Below the pieces are notes generated by a model that was not told the DNA's origin, searched no databases, and was given only the letters and a program-made list of their open reading frames with translations. This document shows positions 1-6,908 of a stretch of 64,000 nt of DNA, in pieces. Positions within the stretch are counted from its first letter, which is position 1. Each line of letters opens with the position of its first letter. Origin of the DNA: UTCHB3 sp964625575 (GTDB lineage Bacteria > Bacteroidota > Ignavibacteria > Ignavibacteriales > Ignavibacteriaceae); contig CAZVBQ010000014.1 in the NCBI GenBank assembly GCA_964625575.1, positions 1-64,000 on the forward strand. The letters are read 5' to 3'. The translations under genes were made by a program, and so were the position numbers.

Positions 1-314
1 GATGGCTCGATTCTATCTCCAACTTCGGAAAAGAGCAAAGCTACGAACAGCAGAATGAGAGATACAGGTATCTTTATTCACCGGGTGAAATAGCAGAATT
101 GGCGCAATTGATAAAGAAGTCATTAGAGCACCTTAAAGAAGTTTTTGTAATCTTCAACAATCACCCCGTTGGAAACGCCCCCGCGAACGCTTTTGAACTG
201 ATCCATTATCTCGAGTCTAATTCCCGGCTCGAGGTGCCACCACAGATGGGGAATTACTTCCCGGTGCTGAGGGGGTTTTCACCTGTTACAGAACCGGAAC
301 TTTGGGATAGCTAA
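1..314 (+). CDS. DUF72 (YecE-like) protein, C-terminal fragment
   Basis: The reading frame is open from the left edge (first full codon at base 3), so this is the 3' end of a longer gene and the true start lies outside the window. The visible roughly 100 residues contain the tail typical of DUF72/YecE proteins: a YRYLYS segment, then FVIFNNHPVGNAPANA, matching the family's conserved FNNxxxGxApxNA region near the C-terminus. DUF72 proteins have a TIM-barrel-like fold and no settled biochemical role. The gene is co-directional with dinB, which starts 72 bases downstream after an inverted repeat. The family call is firm; the function is unknown. Confidence 0.8.
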   Translation, partial: WLDSISNFGKEQSYEQQNERYRYLYSPGEIAELAQLIKKSLEHLKEVFVIFNNHPVGNAPANAFELIHYLESNSRLEVPPQMGNYFPVLRGFSPVTEPELWDS

Positions 315-322
315 CGGCCTTG

Positions 323-366
323 GCACCTCAGAATTACTGGAAAACTCAACCGTGATTCCGAGGTGC
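323..366. promoter_or_regulatory. Inverted repeat upstream of dinB
   Basis: A 12-base arm at 323-334 (GCACCTCAGAAT) is matched by its near-perfect reverse complement at 355-366 (ATTCCGAGGTGC, one mismatch) with a 20-base spacer. It fills most of the gap between the DUF72 stop and the dinB start. It could be an operator or a hairpin terminating the DUF72 transcript, but no T-run follows. A related word, GAGGTGCC, also lies inside the DUF72 gene at 231-238. It does not resemble the operator in front of the two dnaE halves. Confidence 0.35.
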
Positions 367-386
367 TGTAGTTCAGGAGTACTATC

Positions 387-1541
387 GTGTCAGTAATATT
401 TCATCTCGATCTTGATACCTTTTTTGTTTCCGTTGAGAGGATAATTGATCCCTCTCTGAACGGCAAACCGGTGATAGTAGGTGGTCAGCCGGGCGGGCGG
501 GGAGTGGTGGCTGCCTGTTCATACGAGACACGGGTGTTCGGTGTCCGTTCAGGAATGCCGTCGGGGCGGGCTTACAAACTTTGTCCAGAGGCGATATTTG
601 TGAGGGGGAGTCACGGTGAGTACAGCAGATACTCAAACATGGTGAAGGAGATACTTGAGAAATACCCGCCGGCACTTCAGCAGGCATCGGTGGATGAATT
701 CTACATGGATTTCACCGGAACTGAACTGATCTACGGAAATTTCATGCTTCTCGCGGAGAGGATTCTGGATGAAATATGGGAAAAGTTGAAGTTGCCCGGC
801 TCGATCGGGATCGGGAGCAACAAGACTATAGCCAAGATATGTTCCGACTTCAATAAACCCCGGGGGATAACTTATGTACCCAAAGGGTGTGAGAAGGAGT
901 TTCTCGCTCCACTTCCCGCGGAAGTGATGCCGGGTGTGGGAAAGGTCTTCATCAAAGAGCTGCACGCAAGGGGGATCTACACGCTGGGAGATATCGCGCG
1001 GATGCCCGCCGAGTATTTCGCGTCGGTTTTCGGCAAAGGGGGACTCGACATCTGGGAAAAGTGCAACGGCAAGGGAACTGAGTACCTCACCGAACATTGG
1101 GAGCGGAAAAGCATCTCGAGTGAACAAACATTTAAAGCCGACATTTCATCTCCCGCGGAGATCGAAGCGATAATGTTCCGGCTTGTAGCCAAGATCTGCC
1201 AGCAACTCCGTGACGAAAAAAGCATGGCTACCAACATCCACATTAAGCTTAGATATGCCGATTTCTCCACTATCACACGCGCCCGCCAGGTGACCCCCAC
1301 CATGGATGATCGCTTCGTGTATGAAACCGCCGTTGACCTCTTCAGAAAAGCCTACACCCGCCGGGTCGGCGTCAGGCTGATCGGGGTGGGGATGAGCAGT
1401 CTGGTCGAGTACCACGAGGAGCAGTCACTCTTCGAAACAGACGAGAATAAACGGGAAAAGATGATGTCTGCCATCAACAAGATCAGAGGCAAATACGGGT
1501 TTGAGGCGATAAATCTTGGGAAGGGGGGAGAGGAAGTGTGA
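387..1541 (+). CDS. dinB: DNA polymerase IV (Y-family translesion polymerase)
   Basis: 384 residues, a usual DinB length. The N-terminus reads FHLDLDTFFVSVE, with the first catalytic Asp of the Y-family palm, and the second metal-binding block is SVDEFYMD near residue 105. Helix-hairpin-helix and little-finger regions follow. The segment EQSLF at residues 345-349 resembles a beta-clamp binding motif. The GTG start at 387 is preceded by AGGAG at 376-380. Family members copy past DNA lesions at low fidelity. The gene lies just upstream of the split dnaE genes in the same direction, which recalls the imuB-dnaE2 mutasome, although this protein looks like ordinary DinB with intact catalytic residues, whereas ImuB is degenerate. 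No copy of the dnaE operator was found in front of it. Confidence 0.93.
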   Translation: MSVIFHLDLDTFFVSVERIIDPSLNGKPVIVGGQPGGRGVVAACSYETRVFGVRSGMPSGRAYKLCPEAIFVRGSHGEYSRYSNMVKEILEKYPPALQQASVDEFYMDFTGTELIYGNFMLLAERILDEIWEKLKLPGSIGIGSNKTIAKICSDFNKPRGITYVPKGCEKEFLAPLPAEVMPGVGKVFIKELHARGIYTLGDIARMPAEYFASVFGKGGLDIWEKCNGKGTEYLTEHWERKSISSEQTFKADISSPAEIEAIMFRLVAKICQQLRDEKSMATNIHIKLRYADFSTITRARQVTPTMDDRFVYETAVDLFRKAYTRRVGVRLIGVGMSSLVEYHEEQSLFETDENKREKMMSAINKIRGKYGFEAINLGKGGEEV

Positions 1542-1555
1542 ACTGTGAGCTGTGA

Positions 1556-1570
1556 TCCGCCTGCGGCGGA
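1556..1570 (+). terminator. Short GC hairpin after dinB, possible terminator
   Basis: TCCGCC at 1556-1561 pairs with GGCGGA at 1565-1570 around a three-base loop, 15 bases after the dinB stop. A TTTTT run follows only about eight bases later, so if it terminates transcription it is a weak intrinsic terminator. It sits at the left border of the degenerate repeat region. Confidence 0.3.
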
Positions 1571-1587
1571 GTGAAGTTTTTAAAGTT

Positions 1588-1670
1588 ACGCGGATTCCAC
1601 GGATTTAACACTGATTTCACGGATTTTTTTGGACGCGGATACACGCTGATCAGACTGATTTTCGCGGATT
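1588..1670. repeat. Degenerate intergenic repeat, CGGATT type
   Basis: This noncoding stretch is built from near-identical short words: ACGCGGATT (1588), CACGGATTT (1598 and 1618), ACGCGGAT (1633) and a closing CTGATTTTCGCGGATT ending at 1670. I recognise this low-complexity style as a dispersed intergenic repeat seen in draft genomes of several phyla, but I cannot confirm a family here. It occupies the first part of the 343-base interval between dinB and the first dnaE half. The reverse-strand ORF across it is an artefact of the repeat. Confidence 0.6.
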
Positions 1671-1690
1671 CAATAGTAGTTACCACCTCC

Positions 1691-1796
1691 TCAGTGCGCT
1701 CGGTGTGCTCTGTGGTTTAATAACCCCTTTGCGCTCTTCGCGTCCTCTGCGGTTTAATCCAATTCCTCGCTACTCGCCACTCACTACTCGCCACTG
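1691..1796. repeat. Degenerate intergenic repeats, GGTTTAAT and CTCGCCACT types
   Basis: Two further repeat types follow the first. CTCTGTGGTTTAAT at 1708-1721 recurs with one change at 1745-1758, 37 bases on, each inside a GC-rich context of TGCGCTC-like words. Then CTACTCGCCACT occurs twice, at 1770-1781 and 1784-1795. None of it is coding. The word CAGTGCGC at 1692 also appears at 5391, just after the assembly gap, so related repeats lie on both sides of the split dnaE locus. The promoter of the first dnaE half begins 15 bases further right. Confidence 0.6.
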
Positions 1797-1810
1797 AACC
1801 TAAAAATCTC

Positions 1811-1858
1811 TTGACATTGAGCTAAATTTTTTGCAAATTACCATACAAATGTATGGTA
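1811..1858 (+). promoter_or_regulatory. Promoter with palindromic operator, site 1
   Basis: A consensus -35 hexamer TTGACA lies at 1811-1816. Exactly 22 bases later is a perfect inverted repeat, TACCATAC-N4-GTATGGTA (1839-1858). The palindrome would cover the -10/+1 region, as expected for a repressor-controlled promoter. The first dnaE half starts 26 bases downstream at 1885. An identical palindrome with the same spacing from TTGACA stands in front of the second half (3710-3757). Given the genes controlled, a LexA-type SOS repressor is the natural candidate, but the motif matches no LexA box I know. Confidence 0.75.
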
Positions 1859-1884
1859 TTTTGTAACGCCCGGTGATTTAGAAA

Positions 1885-3477
1885 ATGTTGCATGTTCACA
1901 GTAATTATTCCCTGCTGCAGGGAGCGGTATCGATTGACGACCTGATCGGCCGGGCGAAGAGTTATGGCTTGCGGGCTCTGGCACTGACTGACCGGAACGG
2001 AATGTATGGACTGATACAGTTCTACAAAAAAGCGACGGAGGCGGGGATAAAGCCAATATTGGGCGCGTACATCGACGATCCCGGTGATGAGAGAGAGTAT
2101 GTTATCCTTCTGGCGGCGACGCGTGAGGGGTACTCGAACCTTTGCAGGGTGATAACCGCCCGGAAGTTGAAGGAAAATTTCACGCTTGAAGACCTGATCA
2201 AAGGGGAATTGAGGGGGCTGTTTGTGATCACGCCTTCAATAAGGCTTCTTAAAACGGCGGGGAACAGGCATAATGTTTTTGGTGAATTGCCCGTCACTTC
2301 CGCCACGAAAAAGGTATCAAGGGAGGTTTACGAGTTCTGCGTTGCCAATGGCTACAGGTATGTGCCCACTTCGCCCGTTTATTTCCTCGACAGGGAAGAC
2401 CACATACTGAACAAGACGGTAACGGCGATCAGGTTGCGGAAAACACTCGGCACGCTGCGGGATGATGAAGCGGAACCGGAGGCTTTTTATTTCAGGGAGT
2501 ACGCGGAAGTGTCGCGGGAGTGGAAGAAGATACCGGGCGCGCTGCAAAACCTGAATCACATAATCGACAGTTGTAATGTTGATCCCGAGATGGGGAAGAC
2601 GAAGTTCCCTGTTTTCCCGACTCCCAACAACGAACCCTCTTTTTCATACCTCTGGAAGCTCGCCTTCAAGGGACTGGAGATGAGGTACCACACCATAACC
2701 GAAACGGCGATAAACCGTCTGAGATACGAGCTTGAAGTGATAAACGAACTCGGATTTCCCGATTATTTTCTCGTGGTGTGGGACATAGTGCGGGAGGCGA
2801 AGCGGCGCGGCATGATGCTCCTCGGGAGGGGGTCGGCGGCGAACAGTCTGGTTTCATACTGCCTCGGCTTCACGGAAGTGGATCCGATCAAGTACGGCCT
2901 CTACTTCGAAAGGTTTCTGAACAGGGGAAGGATGAGTCCACCCGATGTTGATCTCGATTTTTCGTGGCGGGAGAGGGATGAGATAGTAAAGTATGTCTTC
3001 GAGAAATACGGTTACGACAAGGTGGCGATGATCTCGACCACGGTTACTTTCAGAGCAAGGTCGGCTTTCAGGGAGACGGCGAAAGTTTTCGGTGTGGCGG
3101 AGAGCGAGATATCGCAGTACAGCAAGTTCATCCCATGGACCGATGCCCGGAACCTCCCCAACATTTCCACCATGTTCCCGGAGGCGCGCTCTTTAAGGTT
3201 CGAGGGTGAGCCGTGGAAGAGTGTAATTTCGATCGCTTCGCGGCTGGCATCATTTCCGCGGCACTTGAGCATTCACCCCGGGGGTATCGTTATCACCCCG
3301 CGGCCGATAACCGACTATGTAGCGCTCGAGTTCGCAAGCAACAAGGGATTGGGGATCATCATCACCCAGCCCGACATGTACCCCGTTGAAGACCTGGGGC
3401 TTATAAAGATCGATCTTCTCTCACAGCGCTCCCTCGGCGTGCTGCGGGAGACAATGGGAAAGTTGGCAGTTAATTGA
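1885..3477 (+). CDS. DNA polymerase III alpha subunit, N-terminal half (PHP, palm, thumb)
   Basis: 530 residues corresponding to the first half of a DnaE/DnaE2-type alpha subunit. It opens with the PHP motif HVHSNYSLL (residues 3-11); the second PHP metal block reads LTDRNGMYG, with Arg where proofreading PHP domains have His, so that activity is doubtful. The palm motif PPDVDLDF supplies two catalytic Asp (D356, D358) and IKIDLL the third (D510). The protein stops about 20 residues after D510, exactly before the fingers, which are encoded separately from 3875. The usual alpha subunit is over 1000 residues in one chain, so this half cannot polymerise alone. The ATG has GGTGA eight bases upstream. 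It is the shorter, error-prone type by context (next to dinB). Confidence 0.9.
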   Translation: MLHVHSNYSLLQGAVSIDDLIGRAKSYGLRALALTDRNGMYGLIQFYKKATEAGIKPILGAYIDDPGDEREYVILLAATREGYSNLCRVITARKLKENFTLEDLIKGELRGLFVITPSIRLLKTAGNRHNVFGELPVTSATKKVSREVYEFCVANGYRYVPTSPVYFLDREDHILNKTVTAIRLRKTLGTLRDDEAEPEAFYFREYAEVSREWKKIPGALQNLNHIIDSCNVDPEMGKTKFPVFPTPNNEPSFSYLWKLAFKGLEMRYHTITETAINRLRYELEVINELGFPDYFLVVWDIVREAKRRGMMLLGRGSAANSLVSYCLGFTEVDPIKYGLYFERFLNRGRMSPPDVDLDFSWRERDEIVKYVFEKYGYDKVAMISTTVTFRARSAFRETAKVFGVAESEISQYSKFIPWTDARNLPNISTMFPEARSLRFEGEPWKSVISIASRLASFPRHLSIHPGGIVITPRPITDYVALEFASNKGLGIIITQPDMYPVEDLGLIKIDLLSQRSLGVLRETMGKLAVN

Positions 3478-3478
3478 T

Positions 3479-3625
3479 TCAGTTGATCCGTTTTTTAGCC
3501 GGAGTTGAGTATTTCTTCCGTATCTCTTCCAGTTTTTTCAGGTAACCTTCCCGGTCCAACAGGTATTCTTTGGATGTCTTTTGGATGATCTCTTCTTTTA
3601 ATTTTATCGCATCTACAGTTTTCAT
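3479..3625 (-). CDS. Small hypothetical protein, 48 residues
   Basis: A complete ORF on the reverse strand lies between the two dnaE halves, ending one base after the first half stops. The product is lysine- and glutamate-rich, begins MKTVDAIKLKEEIIQKTSKE and should form one or two amphipathic helices. The upstream GAGTGG is only a weak ribosome site. Thirty-four bases further upstream on the same strand is an 18-residue ORF (3660-3716) ending ILVDWGLAKAR, which may be the tail of a decayed neighbour. I do not recognise a family. It could be a remnant of an element that interrupted dnaE, or a real small protein of this locus. Confidence 0.45.
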   Translation of the reverse strand: MKTVDAIKLKEEIIQKTSKEYLLDREGYLKKLEEIRKKYSTPAKKRIN

Positions 3626-3709
3626 AAGCCACTCGTTTTTTGTTTGAAATATAAGCATTTTATCTTGCTTTAGCTAAACCCCAATCCACTAAAATAATCT
3701 CTTTTTCTC

Positions 3710-3757
3710 TTGACATTCCTTCGATAATTTCCTATTTTACCATACAAATGTATGGTA
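3710..3757 (+). promoter_or_regulatory. Promoter with palindromic operator, site 2
   Basis: A second copy of the arrangement at 1811-1858. TTGACA is at 3710-3715, a 22-base spacer contains TATTTT at 3733-3738 (17 bases after TTGACA, a plausible -10), and TACCATAC-N4-GTATGGTA follows at 3738-3757. The match to site 1 extends a few bases beyond the palindrome on the right (ATTTTGT), while the spacers differ. This gives the second dnaE half its own promoter under the same control. Confidence 0.75.
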
Positions 3758-3782
3758 TTTTGTGTGAGGAGTTAAGGAATAA

Positions 3783-3863
3783 ATGGCATGTACGGAAATG
3801 TTCAGAAACCTTGAAGAACTCTTTTATTCCTTCTATGCTTCTATTCTTCCTGTGAAAGAATAA
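3783..3863 (+). CDS. Leader-like small ORF, 26 residues
   Basis: An ATG at 3783 follows a strong purine-rich ribosome site (GAGGAGTTAAGGA), the best in this locus, and starts 25 bases after operator site 2. The product begins MACTEMFRNLEELFYSF and ends at a TAA 11 bases before the second dnaE half, whose own ribosome site is weak. This spacing suggests translational coupling or a leader peptide. It may also be a remnant of the sequence that once joined the halves, although I see no similarity to DnaE. I do not recognise it. Confidence 0.4.
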   Translation: MACTEMFRNLEELFYSFYASILPVKE

Positions 3864-3874
3864 AAAACGAAAAC

Positions 3875-5289
3875 ATGTTTGACATGACGAATTACCGGTT
3901 GCCGACGCAGCCGGGGACAAAGATACTCTCTCTGCACCGCCCGATACCACGGAAAGCGGCAGGGATAGACTTTGACATTTTCGACTACGACTTCCTCTTT
4001 AAGGATCCGAAAACGCTCGACATAATAAAGCGGGGACGGACGATCGGCTGCTTTTACATCGAGTCGCCGGGGATGAGGTCGCTGCTTACCCGTCTGGATG
4101 TTGACACATTCGAGATGCTCACAGCGGCAAGCTCGGTGATAAGGCCCGGGGTTGCCGAGAGCGGAATGATGCAGGAGTTTATCGCGCGGCACCGCGACCC
4201 GAAGCGGCGCAAATACCTTATCCCTGAAATGGAGAAGATTCTCGGCGAAACCTACGGCGTGATGATCTATCAGGAGGATGTGATAAAAGTGGCGCACCAC
4301 ATCGCGGGGCTCTCGCTTGAGGAAGCCGACCTCCTCCGTCGCGCCATGAGCGGGAAACTGAGAAGCAAGACCGCCATGGAGAAGATCGAGGGAAGGTTTT
4401 TTGAGTCGTGCGAGTTCCGCGGACTGAAACCTTATGTCGCCCGCGAACTTTGGCGGCAGATAAAATCGTTCGCGGGCTATTCATTCTGCAAGGCGCACAG
4501 CGCTTCTTTCGCCCTCCTTTCGTTTCAGGTGGCTTACCTTAAGGCGCATCACCCGGCGGAGTTCATGTCGAGCGTGCTGAGCAACGGCGGCGGTTACTAC
4601 TCGGCGGCGGTTTACATTCAGGAGGCACGGCGGCTGGGGCTTAAGATACTTCTTCCGTGCGTTAACAAAAGCTCTTATGAGTACACGGGAAGTGGCGGCG
4701 AGCTCAGGATCGGTCTGCAGGCGATAAAGAACCTGAAGAGGAACACAGCGGAAGAGGTGCTGGAAGAGAGGGAGGAGAACGGCGACTACACTTCGCTTAA
4801 GGATTTTCTTGTACGCACCCGCGCGGGGTTCGAGGAGACAGCCCACCTGATAAAGTGCGGTGCGATGGACTCGTTCGGAACCGGCAGACCCGACCTCCTC
4901 AGGCAGCTCGACATCTACGTGAAGCACCGGCGGATACTCGATACACTTCAGGAGAGCCTCTTCGCGGATGAGGAACTTGAGCTTGAAAACAATGTGATTA
5001 GCGGGGTTGATTATTCGGTCGAGGAGAAGTGCCTCGCGGAAATGGAGGCGTTCGACTATATGGTAACGCGCCACCCGCTCAATTTCTATGAGGGGTGGAT
5101 CAACGATCCCACGATCACCACGGCCGCCGATATACCCAAAATGCACGGAAAAACGGTGAAAATGATCGGGTGGTTCATGACGGCGAAAAGGATAAAAACA
5201 AAGGACGGCAAGGCGATGAAGTTCCTCTCGCTTGAAGACCTGACCGACACTTTCGAGGCGGTGCTTTTCCCCGAAACATACGCCAAATA
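3875..5289 (+). CDS. DNA polymerase III alpha subunit, C-terminal half (fingers, HhH, OB), 3' end in gap
   Basis: About 471 residues are visible before the run of Ns. After a roughly 30-residue extension with no DnaE counterpart, the sequence picks up at the linker before the fingers (DPKTLDIIKRGRTIGCFYIE, then SPGMRSLL), continues through RPGVAESGM and the fingers core, and reaches a helix-hairpin-helix region. QESLF (residues 359-363) fits the beta-clamp binding pentapeptide. The OB-fold starts at KTVKMIGWFMTAKRIKTKDG. No catalytic Asp of the palm is present; these are all in the first half. The OB end is lost in the gap, and the codon at its edge is TAN, so a stop there is possible. The ATG at 3875 is preceded by no clear ribosome site; Met4 is an alternative start. 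Confidence 0.88.
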
Positions 5290-5389
5290 NNNNNNNNNNN
5301 NNNNNNNNNNNNNNNNNNNNNNNNNNNNNNNNNNNNNNNNNNNNNNNNNNNNNNNNNNNNNNNNNNNNNNNNNNNNNNNNNNNNNNNNN
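5290..5389. other. Assembly gap (100 Ns)
   Basis: Exactly 100 N characters, the conventional placeholder for a scaffold gap of unknown length. It truncates the OB-fold of the second dnaE half. Repetitive DNA directly follows, which is a likely cause of the assembly break. Translations that read through it are not meaningful. Confidence 0.98.
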
Positions 5390-5411
5390 TCAGTGCGCCA
5401 AGGCGCGTGGA

Positions 5412-5451
5412 GAACTTGAGAACCTCAGAACTCGAGAACTTCAGAACTTGA
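5412..5451. repeat. Five tandem copies of an 8-bp unit
   Basis: GAACTTGA (5412), GAACCTCA (5420), GAACTCGA (5428), GAACTTCA (5436) and GAACTTGA (5444) follow each other without spacing. The array lies just right of the assembly gap and about 75 bases before the TatD fusion gene. It is noncoding. With the CAGTGCGC word at 5391 it belongs to the same repeat-rich style as 1588-1796. Confidence 0.75.
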
Positions 5452-5525
5452 GAGAGGTAGGGAAGCGGGGTGGGAGGGGGTATAAAATTTCGTAAGTTTG
5501 AGTATTGAATTATGGAAATTATAGC

Positions 5526-6896
5526 ATGAAAAACCTTACAGATACACACGCCCACCTCTTTTATCCCGATTATGCAGATGACATTGATGAAGTGATCGCC
5601 CGGGCGATCGAGGCAGGGGTTGAGAAGATAATTGTTCCAGCTACAGATCTTGCCAGTTCCGCCAAAGTGGTGGAACTTACCAAAAAATATGATATGATCT
5701 ATGGAACTGTCGGTGTCCACCCACTCGACAGTAAAGAATGGACGAAAGAGTGGATCCCTCTCCTTGAGGAAACCGTCAAGAACAACGACAAGATTGTCGC
5801 GATAGGAGAGATCGGGCTCGACTATTATTACGACTACTCACCAAAGCAGAAACAGCACGAAGCATTCCGTGACCAGATAGAATTGGCAATCAAACTTGAC
5901 CTTCCCGTGATTGTTCACAACCGTGATTCTGATGACGACATGATGGAGATCATCAGGGAATACACCCCCAATGGATTACGCGCGCAGTTCCATTGCTTCA
6001 ACGCTCCGGTTGAGCACGCGCTTGAGTATGTACGAATGGGGCACATGATCTCATTCACAGGAAACATCACTTTTAAGAAACTCGAAGACCTTCGCAAACT
6101 GGCTGCCCGGGTACATCCCGAGCATCTGCTTCTGGAGACAGATTCCCCGTTCATGACTCCCGTTCCGCATCGCGGAAAAAGGAATGAGCCTGCCAACGTG
6201 CAATATATAGCCGAAGAACTGGCGAAGCAGCACCACCTCACCGTTGATGATATAGCGAGAATAACCGCTTTTAATGCCTGGAGATTCTTCAAGACCGGTA
6301 ATCCTCCCGCCACTTCAATTGTCTATCCGATCGGGACAGCACTCTACGTAAACGTTACCAACAGGTGTAATGCTGATTGCGTTTTCTGTGGAAGGAAGGA
6401 TTTTCCCTTCATTGCGGGATATAACCTTGGGATGGATAAAAATAACGAACCGGAGCCCCAACAGTACATTGACGCAATTGGCGCTCCGTTGAAATATTCC
6501 GAGATAGTTTTTTGCGGATACGGTGAACCGACGATCAGGTGGGATGTGGTGAAAACCCTGGCGGGCTTCGTTAAGGAGAACGGTGGCAAGACCCGGATCA
6601 ACACCAACGGTCACGGGAATATGATCAACCACAGGGACATCACCCCGGAAATGAAGGGGCTGATCGATACTGTCTCGATCAGTCTGAACGCAACCGACTC
6701 AAAAAGCTACGCGGAGCTGATGCGCGTGGATGAAAAGATGTACGATGAAATGCTCGATTTTGCGCGAAAAGCGAAAGACTTTGTTCCCAATGTGGTGTTA
6801 TCAGTCGTGGGGATCCCCGAAGTGGATATAGAAAAAGCCCGCACCATCGCTGAAGACCAGGTCGGTGTCAGCTTTAGAGTGCGGACTTATTTTTAG
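5526..6896 (+). CDS. TatD family hydrolase fused to radical SAM domain
   Basis: 456 residues from the ATG at 5526 (a TTG 21 bases upstream is possible but less likely, since family members begin close to the DTHAHL motif). Residues 1-255 are a full TatD metal-dependent deoxyribonuclease: DTHAH near the start, GEIGLDYYYD, VIVHNRDSDDD, HCF and LLETDSPFMTP. Residues from about 265 form a small radical SAM domain with the iron-sulfur motif CNADCVFC (C281, C285, C288) and a GYGEPT block. This radical SAM type is known as a separate gene beside tatD (the TatD-associated radical SAM family); here both are one chain. The substrate of the radical SAM part is unknown. Confidence 0.9.
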   Translation: MKNLTDTHAHLFYPDYADDIDEVIARAIEAGVEKIIVPATDLASSAKVVELTKKYDMIYGTVGVHPLDSKEWTKEWIPLLEETVKNNDKIVAIGEIGLDYYYDYSPKQKQHEAFRDQIELAIKLDLPVIVHNRDSDDDMMEIIREYTPNGLRAQFHCFNAPVEHALEYVRMGHMISFTGNITFKKLEDLRKLAARVHPEHLLLETDSPFMTPVPHRGKRNEPANVQYIAEELAKQHHLTVDDIARITAFNAWRFFKTGNPPATSIVYPIGTALYVNVTNRCNADCVFCGRKDFPFIAGYNLGMDKNNEPEPQQYIDAIGAPLKYSEIVFCGYGEPTIRWDVVKTLAGFVKENGGKTRINTNGHGNMINHRDITPEMKGLIDTVSISLNATDSKSYAELMRVDEKMYDEMLDFARKAKDFVPNVVLSVVGIPEVDIEKARTIAEDQVGVSFRVRTYF

Positions 6897-6908
6897 AAAA
6901 CCGGAAAC

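Noticed and set aside
633..1127. Reverse-strand ORF within dinB
   Set aside because: It overlaps fully a well-conserved gene and has no similarity to a known family that I can see.
1483..1686. Reverse ORF across the repeats after dinB
   Set aside because: It is produced by the repeat words and has no ribosome site.
4481..5146. Long reverse-strand ORF (221 codons) inside the second dnaE half
   Set aside because: It lies opposite a conserved polymerase domain; its translation is low in recognisable motifs and has the composition of a GC-rich shadow frame.
1885..5289. Programmed frameshift or intein joining the two dnaE halves
   Set aside because: About 400 bases with stops in the forward frames, an own promoter and a reverse ORF separate the halves; no intein block or slippery site is visible at the ends.
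5290..5419. Continuation of the second dnaE half through the Ns into a short tail
   Set aside because: The reading frame across 100 placeholder Ns is meaningless; the residues after the gap show no OB-fold similarity and fall in repeats.
5412..5451. Tandem units as a CRISPR array
   Set aside because: The units are 8 bases and contiguous, with no spacers and no cas genes.
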